Counted from the first letter of the stretch, positions 8,754-18,757 are shown. The stretch: 45,218 nt of DNA from Akkermansia sp. (GCA_030523775.1 JAUNHW010000019.1:1-45218); one strand, 5' to 3'. Program-made: numbers and translations. The notes: a model not told the origin generated them from the sequence alone.

Positions 8754-11700
8754 TTACCGGACAATAAGGAAACAAATGAGTTCAAAATCATCCAATCCCT
8801 TGATCTGTGTGCGGAGGGCGGTGGTGCCACCGGCTTGGAAAAGGCTGTTGATGTCGCTCTCGTCCTTGGTTGCAATGATGGATTCAATGGCGGCGGTGAG
8901 CAGTTTGGAGGGAGCCTTCATGTCGCGCCCATCATCGGTTTGCTTGTTGAACTTCCTACAGAGTGCAGTGAGTGGCGAGCTCTGGCCGCGGCACAACTGG
9001 CGCATGCTGTCTAAGAGCTGCTTTGGCTGCAGGTAGTTGCATTGCGTTTCCCCATCCTCCTTGATATAGACCATGTAGAAGGGGTGGATGAGGTTGCGCT
9101 TGTCTGCGTTGACGCTGTCGTTGATGTTGCGGAGGATGAAGATGCAGCCTTTGGGCAAATCCTGGGTCGCGGGAACCACGGCGTGCATGCCGTGCGGCAT
9201 GCGGTCCACGTCCGGATGCTTCTCCAAGTACTCCAAGAGGTCCGTGCGGAATTCGTTGAGGCCCAGATCCATGATGGAGACACCGTCTACCATGTCCTCC
9301 AGGTCCACAATCTCCTCTTTCAGGCGCTCCAATTGCTGCTTGCGGTACTCCAAATCGCCCTGTTCCTCCTCGTTGATGGGGTCGTCGTCACCGGTGGCGG
9401 TCATGACGGATGCCTTCATGCGGTCCTGGACGGTTTTCTTGAGGTGGATATATTCATCCAAACTGATATCCGGCCAGAAGTTGATGAGCTTGATACACTT
9501 GTTCCTGCTGCCCAGGCGGTCCACGCGGCCGAAGCGCTGGATGATGCGCACGGGGTTCCAATGGATGTCAAAGTTGACAACGGTGTCGCAGTCTTGGAGG
9601 TTCTGCCCCTCAGAGATGCAATCCGTGGCAATCAAGATATCAATGTCGCCGGGGTTTCCCCGAAGCAACAGATCCCTCTCCTTTGAGACGGGGGAGAAAC
9701 AGGTCAGGATGTCGTTGAGATTGGGGGAGAAGCCCTTTATGGTTGTCTCCCCGTCCCCGGTACCCGTCACCAGAGCGCAATCCAGTCCGAGAACATTTTT
9801 GCAATAGGGTGAAAGCTCCTTATAGATGTACTCTGCGGTATCGGCAAAGGCGGAAAAAATAAGCAGCTTGCGGTTCCCTTCATTGATGGGTTCCGCCTGT
9901 TTCCTACCAATTACCCTTTTCAACTCCTGGAGCTTGTTGTCATGTTCCGGCGTAATATCGGCCACCATGCGCACCAAACGCTGCAACACTTTTTCGTCTT
10001 GTTGGAGAAAATCCCTCCATGCGCGCCAGTCCATGTCCTCCAAGGCAACTTTGACCTTGCGGCCTACGGAGAACTCTTCCTCATCATCGGGGTCGAAGTC
10101 GAACACACGGCCATCCACGCTGGCTTGACCTCCGTGCCGCTCAAAATCATTGATGACCTCAATGGTGTCATGTATGTACTCCTTAATGTGCTCCACGGTG
10201 AGCCTGAAGGAGAAGACGGAACTCTCCAGGCGCTTGAGGAGGTTGGTGGCCATGAGACGTCGCGTGCCTTCCTCACGGCCCTGCTGGGTCAACCCCGTGG
10301 GCCTGTCTGAGTCTTCTGAGATATACTTCCCCTGCCGACTCGGAAGAATGGAGAGGGAGGGCACGTAAATGCGCAGGTTGAGTTGGTACAGTTCCTCGAA
10401 GATTTGATTGTAGGTGACGGCATCCGGCAGGTCGGTCAATCCCGGCTGGATGCTCTCCGGCTTCAGGCGCTCGGGGAATTGCCCTATCTTGTCGGCATCC
10501 GGGCTGTTGCGGATATGCTTGCGCGAGCGTGCGATGGTGATGGAATCCAGGACGGAAAAGAAATCGAAATCCAGCATGCCGAGCAAGGCTTGTGTTGTGC
10601 GTTGCTCTTTGGGCAAATCGCTCCATCTGTTGAATGCGGTCTGCGCCTGTTTGAAAATGCTTTCGATGTCATGGCTCGTTCCGAGCTTGTCGTTGATAAG
10701 CTCAGGATTACCTTCATACGCCAGGGCGATTTGGTGTTTGAGGTCGGTAAAGCGATTGTTGACGGGAGTCGCGGAAAGCATCAGCACCTTGGTCTTGACC
10801 CCAAGACGGATGGCGCGGTTCAACAGGCGCTCGTATCGGTTCTCCTTGCCTTGCGTTGCGGCGCTGGAGCTTGCGCCGTTGCGGAAATTGTGGCTCTCGT
10901 CGATAACAATCAAATCATAGTTGTGCCAGTTGAGCCTCGCAAGGTCGGTGCCGTTCGATTCTCCTCTATCTCGGCTCAGGTCGGAGTGGAAGAGGACCTT
11001 GTAACTCAAGCGATCTTCCACAATGGGGTTGTTGTCATAATTGTCCTTGTAGGTGTTCCAGTTGGCGGCGAGTTTTTTTGGGCAGAGGACGAGGACGTTC
11101 TTGTTGCGGTTCTCGTAATACTTGATGACGGCGAGGGCGGTAAAGGTTTTGCCCAGGCCCACGCTATCCGCCAGGATGCAGCCGTTGTATTTTTCCAGCT
11201 TGTTGATGATGCCCAGGGCCGCCTGTTTCTGGAATTCGTACAGCTTGCCCCAGATTTTGCTGTTCTTGAATCCGGTGGCCTCGTTGGGGAGAATATCCGT
11301 GATGTCGTCCAGAAATTCCGCAAAGATATTGTACAGGGCGATAAAGTAGATGAGTTCAGGCGAGTTCTCCTTGTAGGCGGTGCTGATGCACTCCAGCACT
11401 TCTTCGGTGACGTCCTGGATGCGGGAGTCGTCTCGCCAGAGTTCGTCAAAGCTCGCTAGCATGCTGCGTGTTTCCGGGACGCGCAGGATTGCGGTGATGA
11501 GATTGTTGCCGCGCTCGCAACCAAGGTCCACGGTGGTAAAGCCGTTGACCTGGTGATAGGTCACGGAATCCTCCTGTTGGTCCAGCACGATGAAGGGGGA
11601 GATGTTGTCACCGCTCACGTTTGTGCGGAAAGCAACCTTGCGGCGAATCCAGTCCGCACATTCGCGCGCCACGGCGCGCTGCGTCATCTCGTTTCGCAGC

Positions 11701-11978
11701 TTGATTTCAAATTCCGTGCCGTAGAGGCTGTGTTCCCTATCATGCTTTGGTATGTAGAATTCTCGTTTCTGCTTGCTTGCTTGAGTATCGCGGATGAACG
11801 TGGGGGATGTAAAAATAAATCTCAGCTCAGCTATGCCCTCCAGTTCTTTCCGCAACTCCTTATAGGCATACATGGAAAAGCGCGCCGCAGCAATAGACAC
11901 ACGGCACCCGCGCCTTACGGATGCCACCAGGTCGTCCTTCAGCGTGGTGGTGCGGTTGTCTATGATGCGCGTATCCAT
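8754..11978 (-). CDS. SNF2-type helicase with PLD-like N-terminal domain
   Basis: 1074 residues. Helicase core: motif I ADSVGLGKTFTAL (GLGKT 274-278), motif II VIDESHNFRN (DESH 360-363), motif III MLSATPVNNR, and motif VI IIQRFGRVDRLGS in the second RecA-like domain. This set matches the SNF2/RapA-like superfamily 2 proteins. The first 170 residues resemble the PLD-like N-terminal domain found on such helicases, but no HxKxxxxD catalytic motif is visible, so nuclease activity from that domain is doubtful. First gene of the four-gene leftward run; the next gene starts 13 nt after its stop. A promoter with 17-nt spacing lies just upstream. Likely role: DNA translocation or remodelling in concert with Mod/Res; this is inference from the linkage. 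Confidence 0.9.
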   Translation of the reverse strand: MDTRIIDNRTTTLKDDLVASVRRGCRVSIAAARFSMYAYKELRKELEGIAELRFIFTSPTFIRDTQASKQKREFYIPKHDREHSLYGTEFEIKLRNEMTQRAVARECADWIRRKVAFRTNVSGDNISPFIVLDQQEDSVTYHQVNGFTTVDLGCERGNNLITAILRVPETRSMLASFDELWRDDSRIQDVTEEVLECISTAYKENSPELIYFIALYNIFAEFLDDITDILPNEATGFKNSKIWGKLYEFQKQAALGIINKLEKYNGCILADSVGLGKTFTALAVIKYYENRNKNVLVLCPKKLAANWNTYKDNYDNNPIVEDRLSYKVLFHSDLSRDRGESNGTDLARLNWHNYDLIVIDESHNFRNGASSSAATQGKENRYERLLNRAIRLGVKTKVLMLSATPVNNRFTDLKHQIALAYEGNPELINDKLGTSHDIESIFKQAQTAFNRWSDLPKEQRTTQALLGMLDFDFFSVLDSITIARSRKHIRNSPDADKIGQFPERLKPESIQPGLTDLPDAVTYNQIFEELYQLNLRIYVPSLSILPSRQGKYISEDSDRPTGLTQQGREEGTRRLMATNLLKRLESSVFSFRLTVEHIKEYIHDTIEVINDFERHGGQASVDGRVFDFDPDDEEEFSVGRKVKVALEDMDWRAWRDFLQQDEKVLQRLVRMVADITPEHDNKLQELKRVIGRKQAEPINEGNRKLLIFSAFADTAEYIYKELSPYCKNVLGLDCALVTGTGDGETTIKGFSPNLNDILTCFSPVSKERDLLLRGNPGDIDILIATDCISEGQNLQDCDTVVNFDIHWNPVRIIQRFGRVDRLGSRNKCIKLINFWPDISLDEYIHLKKTVQDRMKASVMTATGDDDPINEEEQGDLEYRKQQLERLKEEIVDLEDMVDGVSIMDLGLNEFRTDLLEYLEKHPDVDRMPHGMHAVVPATQDLPKGCIFILRNINDSVNADKRNLIHPFYMVYIKEDGETQCNYLQPKQLLDSMRQLCRGQSSPLTALCRKFNKQTDDGRDMKAPSKLLTAAIESIIATKDESDINSLFQAGGTTALRTQIKGLDDFELICFLIVR

Positions 11979-11996
11979 GCAAGCTATGCGAGATGC

Positions 11997-12025
11997 ACTC
12001 TAGCACGCCGCACGCCTTTGTTCAA
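11997..12025 (-). promoter_or_regulatory. Promoter of the helicase-DUF4391-mod-res run
   Basis: Minus strand: TTGAAC (12025-12020), 17-nt spacer, TAGAGT (12002-11997). It sits in the 81-nt gap between the addA-like stop and the helicase ATG at 11978. No other good promoter is seen before the later genes of the run, which are 13 to 22 nt apart, so one transcript probably carries all four. Confidence 0.55.
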
Positions 12026-12059
12026 GATAAAACAACACACATTTCGGGAGTGGGTGTCA

Positions 12060-15000
12060 TTACCACTGTGTGTCTGGCGGGTAGGGGATGGCGCGGGGGG
12101 AGGCGGAGTTGGAGGGGCAGGAGACTAGGGTGACGGTGACCTTGTGGGAGGGGAGGTTGAAGGCGGAGGCAATGAGGTTGTGGTAGGCCTTCATTTGGGG
12201 GAAGTGGTGTTCGCGCAGGGCGGTGTCTTCGTCCTGGGGGGTGGGGCCGCGGCGCTTGTCGGTCTTGAAGTCGATGATGCTTGCGGCGGCGACGGTGCCG
12301 CCCTGCATGGTGAGGACGAGGCGGTCTATGGTGCCGGAAACCCAGACTTCCTTTCCGTTGAGGGAGACGATGGCATCGATGTCCTGCTCGGCGTAGGCTT
12401 CCTGGTCTCCGTTGCGTTGGAAGAGTGCGGCGATGCCGGGATCCTGCAATGCGGCGCAGACGATGCCGGCCTCTGCGCTGTCTGCGGGGGAGAAGGGCAG
12501 GGGGGCGCCGTCTTCCAGCCATTCCACCTGCTCGAAGAGAGCGTGGACGGCGGTGCCGAAGTCGGCGGCGGTGCGTCCGGCGCCGTATTCCGAGGTGTCC
12601 CGCGAGGGGAAGTACACGGGGGCGTTCCCTGCCTGCGGCTCAGCGAGCTTGGAGGGCGACACCTTGCTGCGGCGCGGGGCGGGTGCGCCCAGCGGCTTGG
12701 GCGCGGCGGGCGCGGCGGGGTGCGGCTGCGCTTCCTTTGCCTTTTCTGCCTCCTTCATGGCCACGTCTGCCAGAAGCTCGTCGTACCACTCGCGCGAGCC
12801 GCGCTCGTAGACCACGCCGCCCTCCAGCATGGGGGAGAACTCCGGGGTGGAGGGGCCGTACTTGCCCGGCAGGAGGGAATGCGCCACGATGGCAGCCTCC
12901 GATTTCCCGTCGATGTAGGCGCACGTCACGTCCTTCCCGTCCTTTTTCTCGGTGCCCGATTTCGCGCAGTTGTACATGATGAGGTAGTTGGCGTATTTTG
13001 CGCGGGAGCATGCCACGTACAGCAGGTTGTATGCTTCACGCCGCTTGTGTTCCTTCTGCACTTCCAGCACGGGCAGCACGGCATCGCTGAAAGCCACGCG
13101 GTCCGGTATGGCCATCACGGCGTCGTCCGTCTGCATGTAGCGCAATTGTCCGACATCATCGATAGCCTTGTTGCGGGAGAAGGGTAGGATGACGGCATCG
13201 AACTCCAAGCCCTTGCTCTTGTGCATGGTCATCACCTGGACTGCGCGGGTGGTGGCGGCGGCGCGTGTGCTGCGTGCGCGCATGAAATCGATCCACCCGG
13301 CCATGGAGCCGCCGGTGGCATCGAATTCCACCGCGGCGGTCAGCCACTCGTCGAACGCGCGGTCGTCAGCCACCTCATGGAACAGGGGCATCACGCGGTC
13401 GCGCAGGAGCGCGGCGTATCCGGCGGCATCCAGCATCTCCAGCAGCTTGGCGTGCACGGCGGCATCGCCCTCCCCCTCCTGCCAGAAGGCGCCCATGGGC
13501 GAGAGCCTCACGATGCTGAGGCGGTAGGAGTCCGCGGGGTGGTGCAGCCAGAGGAAGAGCGACATGAGCATCTCCCCGATGGCGGAGGCGGCGGCCACAT
13601 CCGTGGTGCCCACAAGCTGCACGGGCAGACCCGGGAGGGCCCGGTGGAGATAGTCCACGATGTCGGCGGCCTCCGCGTTGGTGCGCACGAGCACGGCCAC
13701 GGTCATGTCCTTCTTGAGGGCCGCGCCGTCGGCGGTCAGGTCGTCGCGCAGGATTTGCACGATGGCGGCGGGGATGGCCTCTGCGCGGATCTCTTCCGCT
13801 TTTCCACCGGGCGGCAGGAAGCGGAGCTGCACATACCCGCGGGCCTCCCTGGTGGTGTCGTGCTTGCGGAAGTCCTGCAGGTTGTCGTCGTCAATGCCGG
13901 AGAAGATGGTGTTGACGAGCCCGTCCCCGCCGGTGCGCCTGCCGCCCATGATACTGCGGGCGGAGCGGTAGCTGAGGGAAAGGGAGGAGGGGACCAGGGC
14001 CTCCTGGTACGCCGCATCGGAGCCGCGGGCCTTCTCGTCTCCGTGGAGCACGGAGAACAGGCGGCCGATGGAGCCGCGGAAGCCGTAGATGCCCTGCTTG
14101 CGGTCGCCCACCACAAAGAGGCTGCGCTCGGATGTGTGGTAGGAACGGCCGCGGTGCAGGTGCTCGCCGGCCGCCTCGCTGTCCATCACCACCTCGTCCA
14201 GCAGCCCCTTTAGGCTCTCCCACTGCGGGGCGTTGGTGTCTTGGAACTCGTCCAGCAGCCAATGGCGGTACCGCTGGCCGAGTTCCTCCCTGGCGGAGCC
14301 CTCGAAAAGCCGCTGCGCCTCCTGCGTCATCTCCTCGAAGGTCATGCGGCCCGTGCTTTTCACGGCGCGGTTGTACACATCCTGATAAACGCTGAGCAGC
14401 CTGTACATGCCCTGGGTCTTCTTTTGGGCGTCGCGCAGCATGTCCTCCCTGACCAGGTCCATGATTTTGCGGATGCACGCCTTGAGCTGCAAGTGGTCCG
14501 GGCTGCTGAACGAGTCGTCGTTCAGATACTTTTCCAAGGTGGCCAGGCTTTTGAAATTGCGGTTGGCCATTTTCTCCATGAAGGAGTTGAGGGAGTTCTG
14601 AGCGGCCTTTCCCAAGGAGTCCCAGACGGCGTCCCTGCACTGCATGAATTCATTGAAGAGCACCGTCCATTCCTCCTCGGTGGGCGGGGGCGTCTTGGTG
14701 GCGTCCGGCAGCCCGAAGGCGGCGTAGTTGTACCAGTCGGCCATGTCGGGGTGCACCTCCAGCATGGAGTGGTTGTCACGTACATGCCTGGAGAGGGAAT
14801 CCACAATGCTCTTGAGCTTGTTGCCGGTCACATCGCGGCAGAGCTCGATGAAGGCTAGGCGGCTTTCCTCATCCTTGTCGTACGAGTCCACCAGGGCCAT
14901 GACGGCCTCTCGCTGGGCGAGCTCCTCCTCATCGTTCATGAGTGGCGAGACCTCCCCGAGCCCCAGCTCCATGAGGTGCTGTGAGACGAGCTTCTGGAAG

Positions 15001-15479
15001 AAGCTGTCCATGGTGGAAAGCTGGAGCGCGGCGAGCTGCTCCACCACCTTTTCCAGCAGGGAGCAGAAGTAGGCGGAATCCAGGGCGTGCCCGAAAAACT
15101 GCCGTATCTCCGGCAGCTCCTCGGCGCGGTCGTGCGCGGCCAGGGCCTTCAGCTGCGGCGTGATTCCCGCTGCCAGGGGGATGGTTTCCGCGGGGTCGTC
15201 CTCACCGGGTTCCTTGCCGAAAACGGTTTCCATGACGCGCGCGGCCAGGGGGTTGCGGAGCGTTCCTCCCCTGGAGTCGAACCTGGCGCCCTCCGCCAGT
15301 GCATCCAGGATGCGGTTGCGGAATTCGCCGGCGGCCTTGTTGGTGAAGGTGAGGGCGATGAGGGCATCCGGGCGCTCGCCCAGGCAGAGCAGGGCAATGT
15401 AGCGCGAGACCAGGCGGTAGGTCTTGCCCGTACCTGCGGATGCGGCAATGCAGTTGCTGACAATGGAGTATTGGTTCAT
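12060..15479 (-). CDS. addA: UvrD/RecB-type helicase-nuclease, AddA-like
   Basis: 1139 residues, close to the usual AddA length. The N-terminus has the superfamily 1 motif I ASAGTGKTYRLV (AGTGKT 15-20) and motif Ia ALTFTNKAAGEF. Further helicase motifs are WLLDEFQDTN (motif II), VGDRKQGIYGFRG (motif III), MTMHKSKGLEFD and NLLYVACSRA. The C-terminus has a RecB-type nuclease: FGTAVHALFE, then VSGTIDRLV and IIDFKTDKR (D, D and K of the active site). With the partner gene upstream (stop 9 nt away) it would form an AddAB-like complex that unwinds and trims broken DNA ends for RecA. A low-complexity Pro/Ala-rich linker lies before the nuclease domain. The symbol is given by architecture; the family is divergent. 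Confidence 0.85.
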   Translation of the reverse strand: MNQYSIVSNCIAASAGTGKTYRLVSRYIALLCLGERPDALIALTFTNKAAGEFRNRILDALAEGARFDSRGGTLRNPLAARVMETVFGKEPGEDDPAETIPLAAGITPQLKALAAHDRAEELPEIRQFFGHALDSAYFCSLLEKVVEQLAALQLSTMDSFFQKLVSQHLMELGLGEVSPLMNDEEELAQREAVMALVDSYDKDEESRLAFIELCRDVTGNKLKSIVDSLSRHVRDNHSMLEVHPDMADWYNYAAFGLPDATKTPPPTEEEWTVLFNEFMQCRDAVWDSLGKAAQNSLNSFMEKMANRNFKSLATLEKYLNDDSFSSPDHLQLKACIRKIMDLVREDMLRDAQKKTQGMYRLLSVYQDVYNRAVKSTGRMTFEEMTQEAQRLFEGSAREELGQRYRHWLLDEFQDTNAPQWESLKGLLDEVVMDSEAAGEHLHRGRSYHTSERSLFVVGDRKQGIYGFRGSIGRLFSVLHGDEKARGSDAAYQEALVPSSLSLSYRSARSIMGGRRTGGDGLVNTIFSGIDDDNLQDFRKHDTTREARGYVQLRFLPPGGKAEEIRAEAIPAAIVQILRDDLTADGAALKKDMTVAVLVRTNAEAADIVDYLHRALPGLPVQLVGTTDVAAASAIGEMLMSLFLWLHHPADSYRLSIVRLSPMGAFWQEGEGDAAVHAKLLEMLDAAGYAALLRDRVMPLFHEVADDRAFDEWLTAAVEFDATGGSMAGWIDFMRARSTRAAATTRAVQVMTMHKSKGLEFDAVILPFSRNKAIDDVGQLRYMQTDDAVMAIPDRVAFSDAVLPVLEVQKEHKRREAYNLLYVACSRAKYANYLIMYNCAKSGTEKKDGKDVTCAYIDGKSEAAIVAHSLLPGKYGPSTPEFSPMLEGGVVYERGSREWYDELLADVAMKEAEKAKEAQPHPAAPAAPKPLGAPAPRRSKVSPSKLAEPQAGNAPVYFPSRDTSEYGAGRTAADFGTAVHALFEQVEWLEDGAPLPFSPADSAEAGIVCAALQDPGIAALFQRNGDQEAYAEQDIDAIVSLNGKEVWVSGTIDRLVLTMQGGTVAAASIIDFKTDKRRGPTPQDEDTALREHHFPQMKAYHNLIASAFNLPSHKVTVTLVSCPSNSASPRAIPYPPDTQW

Positions 15480-15488
15480 GGGTGCGGG

Positions 15489-18400
15489 TCAGTAGTTGGG
15501 TTCATCATTCAAGCCGCAAAGGGAGCGGGGATCGGTATCCGGCGCGAGTGCGCCGAACTGCGCGTACACGGGGGCGGGCAGCCCCAGCTGCTCCGCGGAG
15601 TACAGGCAATCGCCGCGGCGGATGAGGGAGATGATGCGGCGCGCGCACTGCATGGCCTGTTCCATGGCGGTTTCCGACATGGCCTCATGCCCGGGGCCGG
15701 GGGCGGTGAGGATGTTGTAGGCCACATCCGCCATGCCCCTGGGAATGTTGAAGTAGCCGAGCTCCGGCAGGGAATACGGCAGGCCGCGCTCCGCGCAGAA
15801 GGATTTGAGCGCCTCCGCGTATATGGGGAGCTGCAGGTCTGCCCAGCGGTACAGCGTGATTCCCCCTTGGTCCTCCGCGATGCGGAACGCGTACTCGAAG
15901 GCCAGCTCCGGCATCAGCCCGCGGAACTTCCTGTCGTTTTCCGAATCCCCCATGGGAGCGTAATGGTAGGCGTTGGGCGGCACGTCGTTCGATTTGTAAT
16001 CGATGATGCGCCATTCGGTCCGGCCCTCCCGCTCCCGGCAATCGATGCGGTCGATGCGCGCATCGAGCAGCACCTTCGCGCCGTTGTCCAGCGTGAAGGG
16101 GTGGCGCACCGGACACTCCAGCGCCATGTTGCGCCAGCCGCCCTCGGTGAGGTCGCGGTAATGGTGGTCTGCGAAGGCGGCCATGGCGGCCTGGAGCTGT
16201 TCCTTCTGCACGCGCATGATGATACGGGAGCTGCCGCCGTATTGCTTGAACACGTCATCCGTGATGCTGAAGATGTCGCGCTTCATGATATCGGTGACCG
16301 TATGCTCATCACCCTGGGGAAGGCAGGCGGCATCCTTGTATTTTGCCACAAACCTGTTGAGCACATCGTGCATGGCCAGGCCGAATGCGTTCGGCTGCAG
16401 CTCCGAGAGGTCGTCCGGGTAGGCGTTTCCGGGATTGAGGCCCAGCAGGTGGTTGAGCCAGAAGCGCAGCGGGCATGCCAGGAAACCGCGCAGGAACGAA
16501 GGGGAGAACGTCTCCCGCGCGGCGTAGCGGTTCACCACGGGAACGTTGTCACGGCGGATGATTTGGGAGACGTTGCCCATTTCCCCCACCGGCGGTGCGG
16601 CGGAGAGCAACAGGCTCCAGTGCCGGTACGGCGGCTTCTCGAACACGTCCTTGGATTCATGGAACAGGTACGCCGCCCGCGCCGCCAGCTCCTTCTTGTC
16701 ATCCCCGCAGCGCAGCAGCAGGGTGGACGGCGCGGGCGGCGTTCCGTCCGCCCGCGTGCGGGCCAGGATAAAGTGCACGTTGCCGGGGCGGCTGTGCAGC
16801 AGCGCGGTAAGCAGGTAGGAATCACGCGCCGTGCGGCTTTCTGAAGACAGCAGCCCCACGGAGCAGCGCAGCTCGTCCGGCAGGAAAACATCCGTTCGCG
16901 GGCGCTCCGGCACGCAGTCGTTGTGCATGCCGCAGATAATCAGGTGCTCCCCGCGGCAGAAAGGCAGCTCACGCCAGCCCGCCAGGTCGCCGTTGGTCCT
17001 TTCCTTGGGAAGCAGGGGGCGCTGCTTGGCAACGGCATCCTCCAGCTCCCGGCGCAGCAGGCAGAGCTGCACCTGCGGCGGGCACTGCCGCCCCCGGCCG
17101 GTGAAATAGGCGGCCACGCGCGCGAGCGCGTCTGCCAGCAGGGAGCCGCCAAACGGCGCGCGGGAGAGGCGGAGCCTGTCGGCCAGCTCCTGCAAGGCCT
17201 CCGCCGCCTGCGGGGCGCCCTGCCAGCATTGCTGCAGCAAGCGGCAAGTATCCTGCGCGTACAGGTAGTGGGCGTGTTGCGTACCGCTCTCCCCGCAGGC
17301 GGCCGCAAGCTGCTTGAGCAGGTAGTTCGGGTGGGCGGGGTAGCGCTGGGCCATCACATCGTCCAAACACTTGTCGAAGCCGCTCAAATCCGCCTTGGGC
17401 CCGTTTTGCCCGGCGGCGAAGGCCTGCTGCATGGCGGCGTTGCGGAGCAGTTGCACCAGTGGGGCCAGCATGTTGGGCTCCTTGATGGCGGCGGTGAGGT
17501 CTGCGGCGTTGAAATCCGGGTAGCGGTACGGGATGCCCAGCGCATCCGCCAGCAGTTCCGGCAGCTGGCCCTCCGCCGAGGCGGCCAGGGAAAGCCCGGA
17601 CGGGATGTTGAGCACCCACGGGTTCTCTTTCCGGCGCAGGAAGGCGGCGTGAATGGCGGGAGCCATGGCGCTGTCGCACGCGCCCACCACCACGCCGGCG
17701 GAGTCCTTGCCGCCCGCCAGCTCCACGGCCTTGGCTCCCATGGCATCGGCATCCGGCACCAAATGAATGTGCCGCAGTCCCTCACGGGTCGTCGGCTGCC
17801 CCTCTCCGTCCACATGCAGGGGAATGGCCTCCGTCAGCCAACGCGCGTGCCGCGCCCCGTCCGCGTCTTTCACCAAGGGCCGCCCGAAGGCGTCGAAATG
17901 GCCAAGCTCGCCGGCGGGTGCATTCACCAGCACCAGCACGCGGTGCTGCCCCCGGGCCATGCAGTGGCGCAGATACAGCTCATTGACCAGGGAAAGCTCC
18001 GGCACGCAGGCAAGGACGATGAGGCTCCCCTTCCGGCGCGCCCGCGGAGATTCCACGGCCATGGCGGTGATTTCTTCCGCGGTGGCAAGGCCCTGCGCCT
18101 TCAGGCGGGCGTCCACGGCGGCGAAAATGCGGCGCACGGCGGCCCAGCGCTCCTGCATGCGGCCCAGGAAGCGCTTCCAGGCATCATTGCGGCGCGCTAC
18201 AAAATCCGGGTAATAGTCCTGAATCAGATTGCCGTAGCGGGCCGTGAGACATTCCTGCTCCATCTGGTCGCGGAGCTGCTGCAGCTGGCGCGCCATGTTG
18301 GCCGCCCACAACATCACGCTGCCCACGGGCGCCTTGGGAAACAGGTGGAACCAGTCCCCGCTCTCGTCCGCCTGCACCTCGGCTGCCACCTCCAGCAGAA

Positions 18401-18689
18401 CCTGCAGCCAGGCCGCAGCCGTGTCCATGGGTGAGGCGGCGTTCGGAACATCCGGCAGCTCGATGATATGGCCGGGCACGGTCATGCGGGGCATCAGGAC
18501 GGGCCGCCCCGCCGCCTGCGCCATGTGCTCCTTGAGCCTGCGCCCGCTTTCCGAGGTGGGCACCACAATGGTGGCCCTGCGGAACGCCTGCGGGTTCTCG
18601 TTCCCGATATCGCGCAGCCTTTCCGCCACCAGTTCAATGGCGGGCCTGTTCCAACCGATGGGGATGATTTCTGGCTCTAGGGTGTTCAT
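15489..18689 (-). CDS. addB: AddB-like PD-(D/E)XK nuclease with inactive helicase fold
   Basis: 1066 residues from the ATG at 18689. That start is preferred because the longer frame (to 18764) would overlap the tRNA-Leu gene and adds no conserved sequence. A RecB-family nuclease is visible near the end: FGLAMHDVL (His), VLLDARIDRID (Asp) and EWRIIDYKSND (D and K). The N-terminal helicase-like region shows no Walker A loop where AddB of Bacillus has one. A Cys in LACPLRFW sits where the first iron-sulfur cysteine of AddB would be, but the C-terminal Cys spacing does not match the usual set, so an iron-sulfur cluster is uncertain. The gene order addB-addA with a 9-nt gap supports a two-subunit end-processing nuclease. 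Confidence 0.8.
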   Translation of the reverse strand: MNTLEPEIIPIGWNRPAIELVAERLRDIGNENPQAFRRATIVVPTSESGRRLKEHMAQAAGRPVLMPRMTVPGHIIELPDVPNAASPMDTAAAWLQVLLEVAAEVQADESGDWFHLFPKAPVGSVMLWAANMARQLQQLRDQMEQECLTARYGNLIQDYYPDFVARRNDAWKRFLGRMQERWAAVRRIFAAVDARLKAQGLATAEEITAMAVESPRARRKGSLIVLACVPELSLVNELYLRHCMARGQHRVLVLVNAPAGELGHFDAFGRPLVKDADGARHARWLTEAIPLHVDGEGQPTTREGLRHIHLVPDADAMGAKAVELAGGKDSAGVVVGACDSAMAPAIHAAFLRRKENPWVLNIPSGLSLAASAEGQLPELLADALGIPYRYPDFNAADLTAAIKEPNMLAPLVQLLRNAAMQQAFAAGQNGPKADLSGFDKCLDDVMAQRYPAHPNYLLKQLAAACGESGTQHAHYLYAQDTCRLLQQCWQGAPQAAEALQELADRLRLSRAPFGGSLLADALARVAAYFTGRGRQCPPQVQLCLLRRELEDAVAKQRPLLPKERTNGDLAGWRELPFCRGEHLIICGMHNDCVPERPRTDVFLPDELRCSVGLLSSESRTARDSYLLTALLHSRPGNVHFILARTRADGTPPAPSTLLLRCGDDKKELAARAAYLFHESKDVFEKPPYRHWSLLLSAAPPVGEMGNVSQIIRRDNVPVVNRYAARETFSPSFLRGFLACPLRFWLNHLLGLNPGNAYPDDLSELQPNAFGLAMHDVLNRFVAKYKDAACLPQGDEHTVTDIMKRDIFSITDDVFKQYGGSSRIIMRVQKEQLQAAMAAFADHHYRDLTEGGWRNMALECPVRHPFTLDNGAKVLLDARIDRIDCREREGRTEWRIIDYKSNDVPPNAYHYAPMGDSENDRKFRGLMPELAFEYAFRIAEDQGGITLYRWADLQLPIYAEALKSFCAERGLPYSLPELGYFNIPRGMADVAYNILTAPGPGHEAMSETAMEQAMQCARRIISLIRRGDCLYSAEQLGLPAPVYAQFGALAPDTDPRSLCGLNDEPNY

Positions 18690-18714
18690 GGCAGTATGCA
18701 GGGCAGGGACGCAA

Positions 18715-18745
18715 ACGGGACTTGCGGATGAACCGCAAGCCCCGT
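18715..18745 (-). terminator. Hairpin after tRNA-Leu
   Basis: A 13-bp stem (ACGGGGCTTGCGG pairing with CCGCAAGTCCCGT, one G-U pair) closes a 5-nt loop. It lies between the tRNA 3' end and the addB-like start. The T-run that follows on the minus strand is short (TTT), so it may be an attenuating or processing hairpin rather than a full terminator. Confidence 0.5.
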
Positions 18746-18757
18746 TATTGCTGGGAA

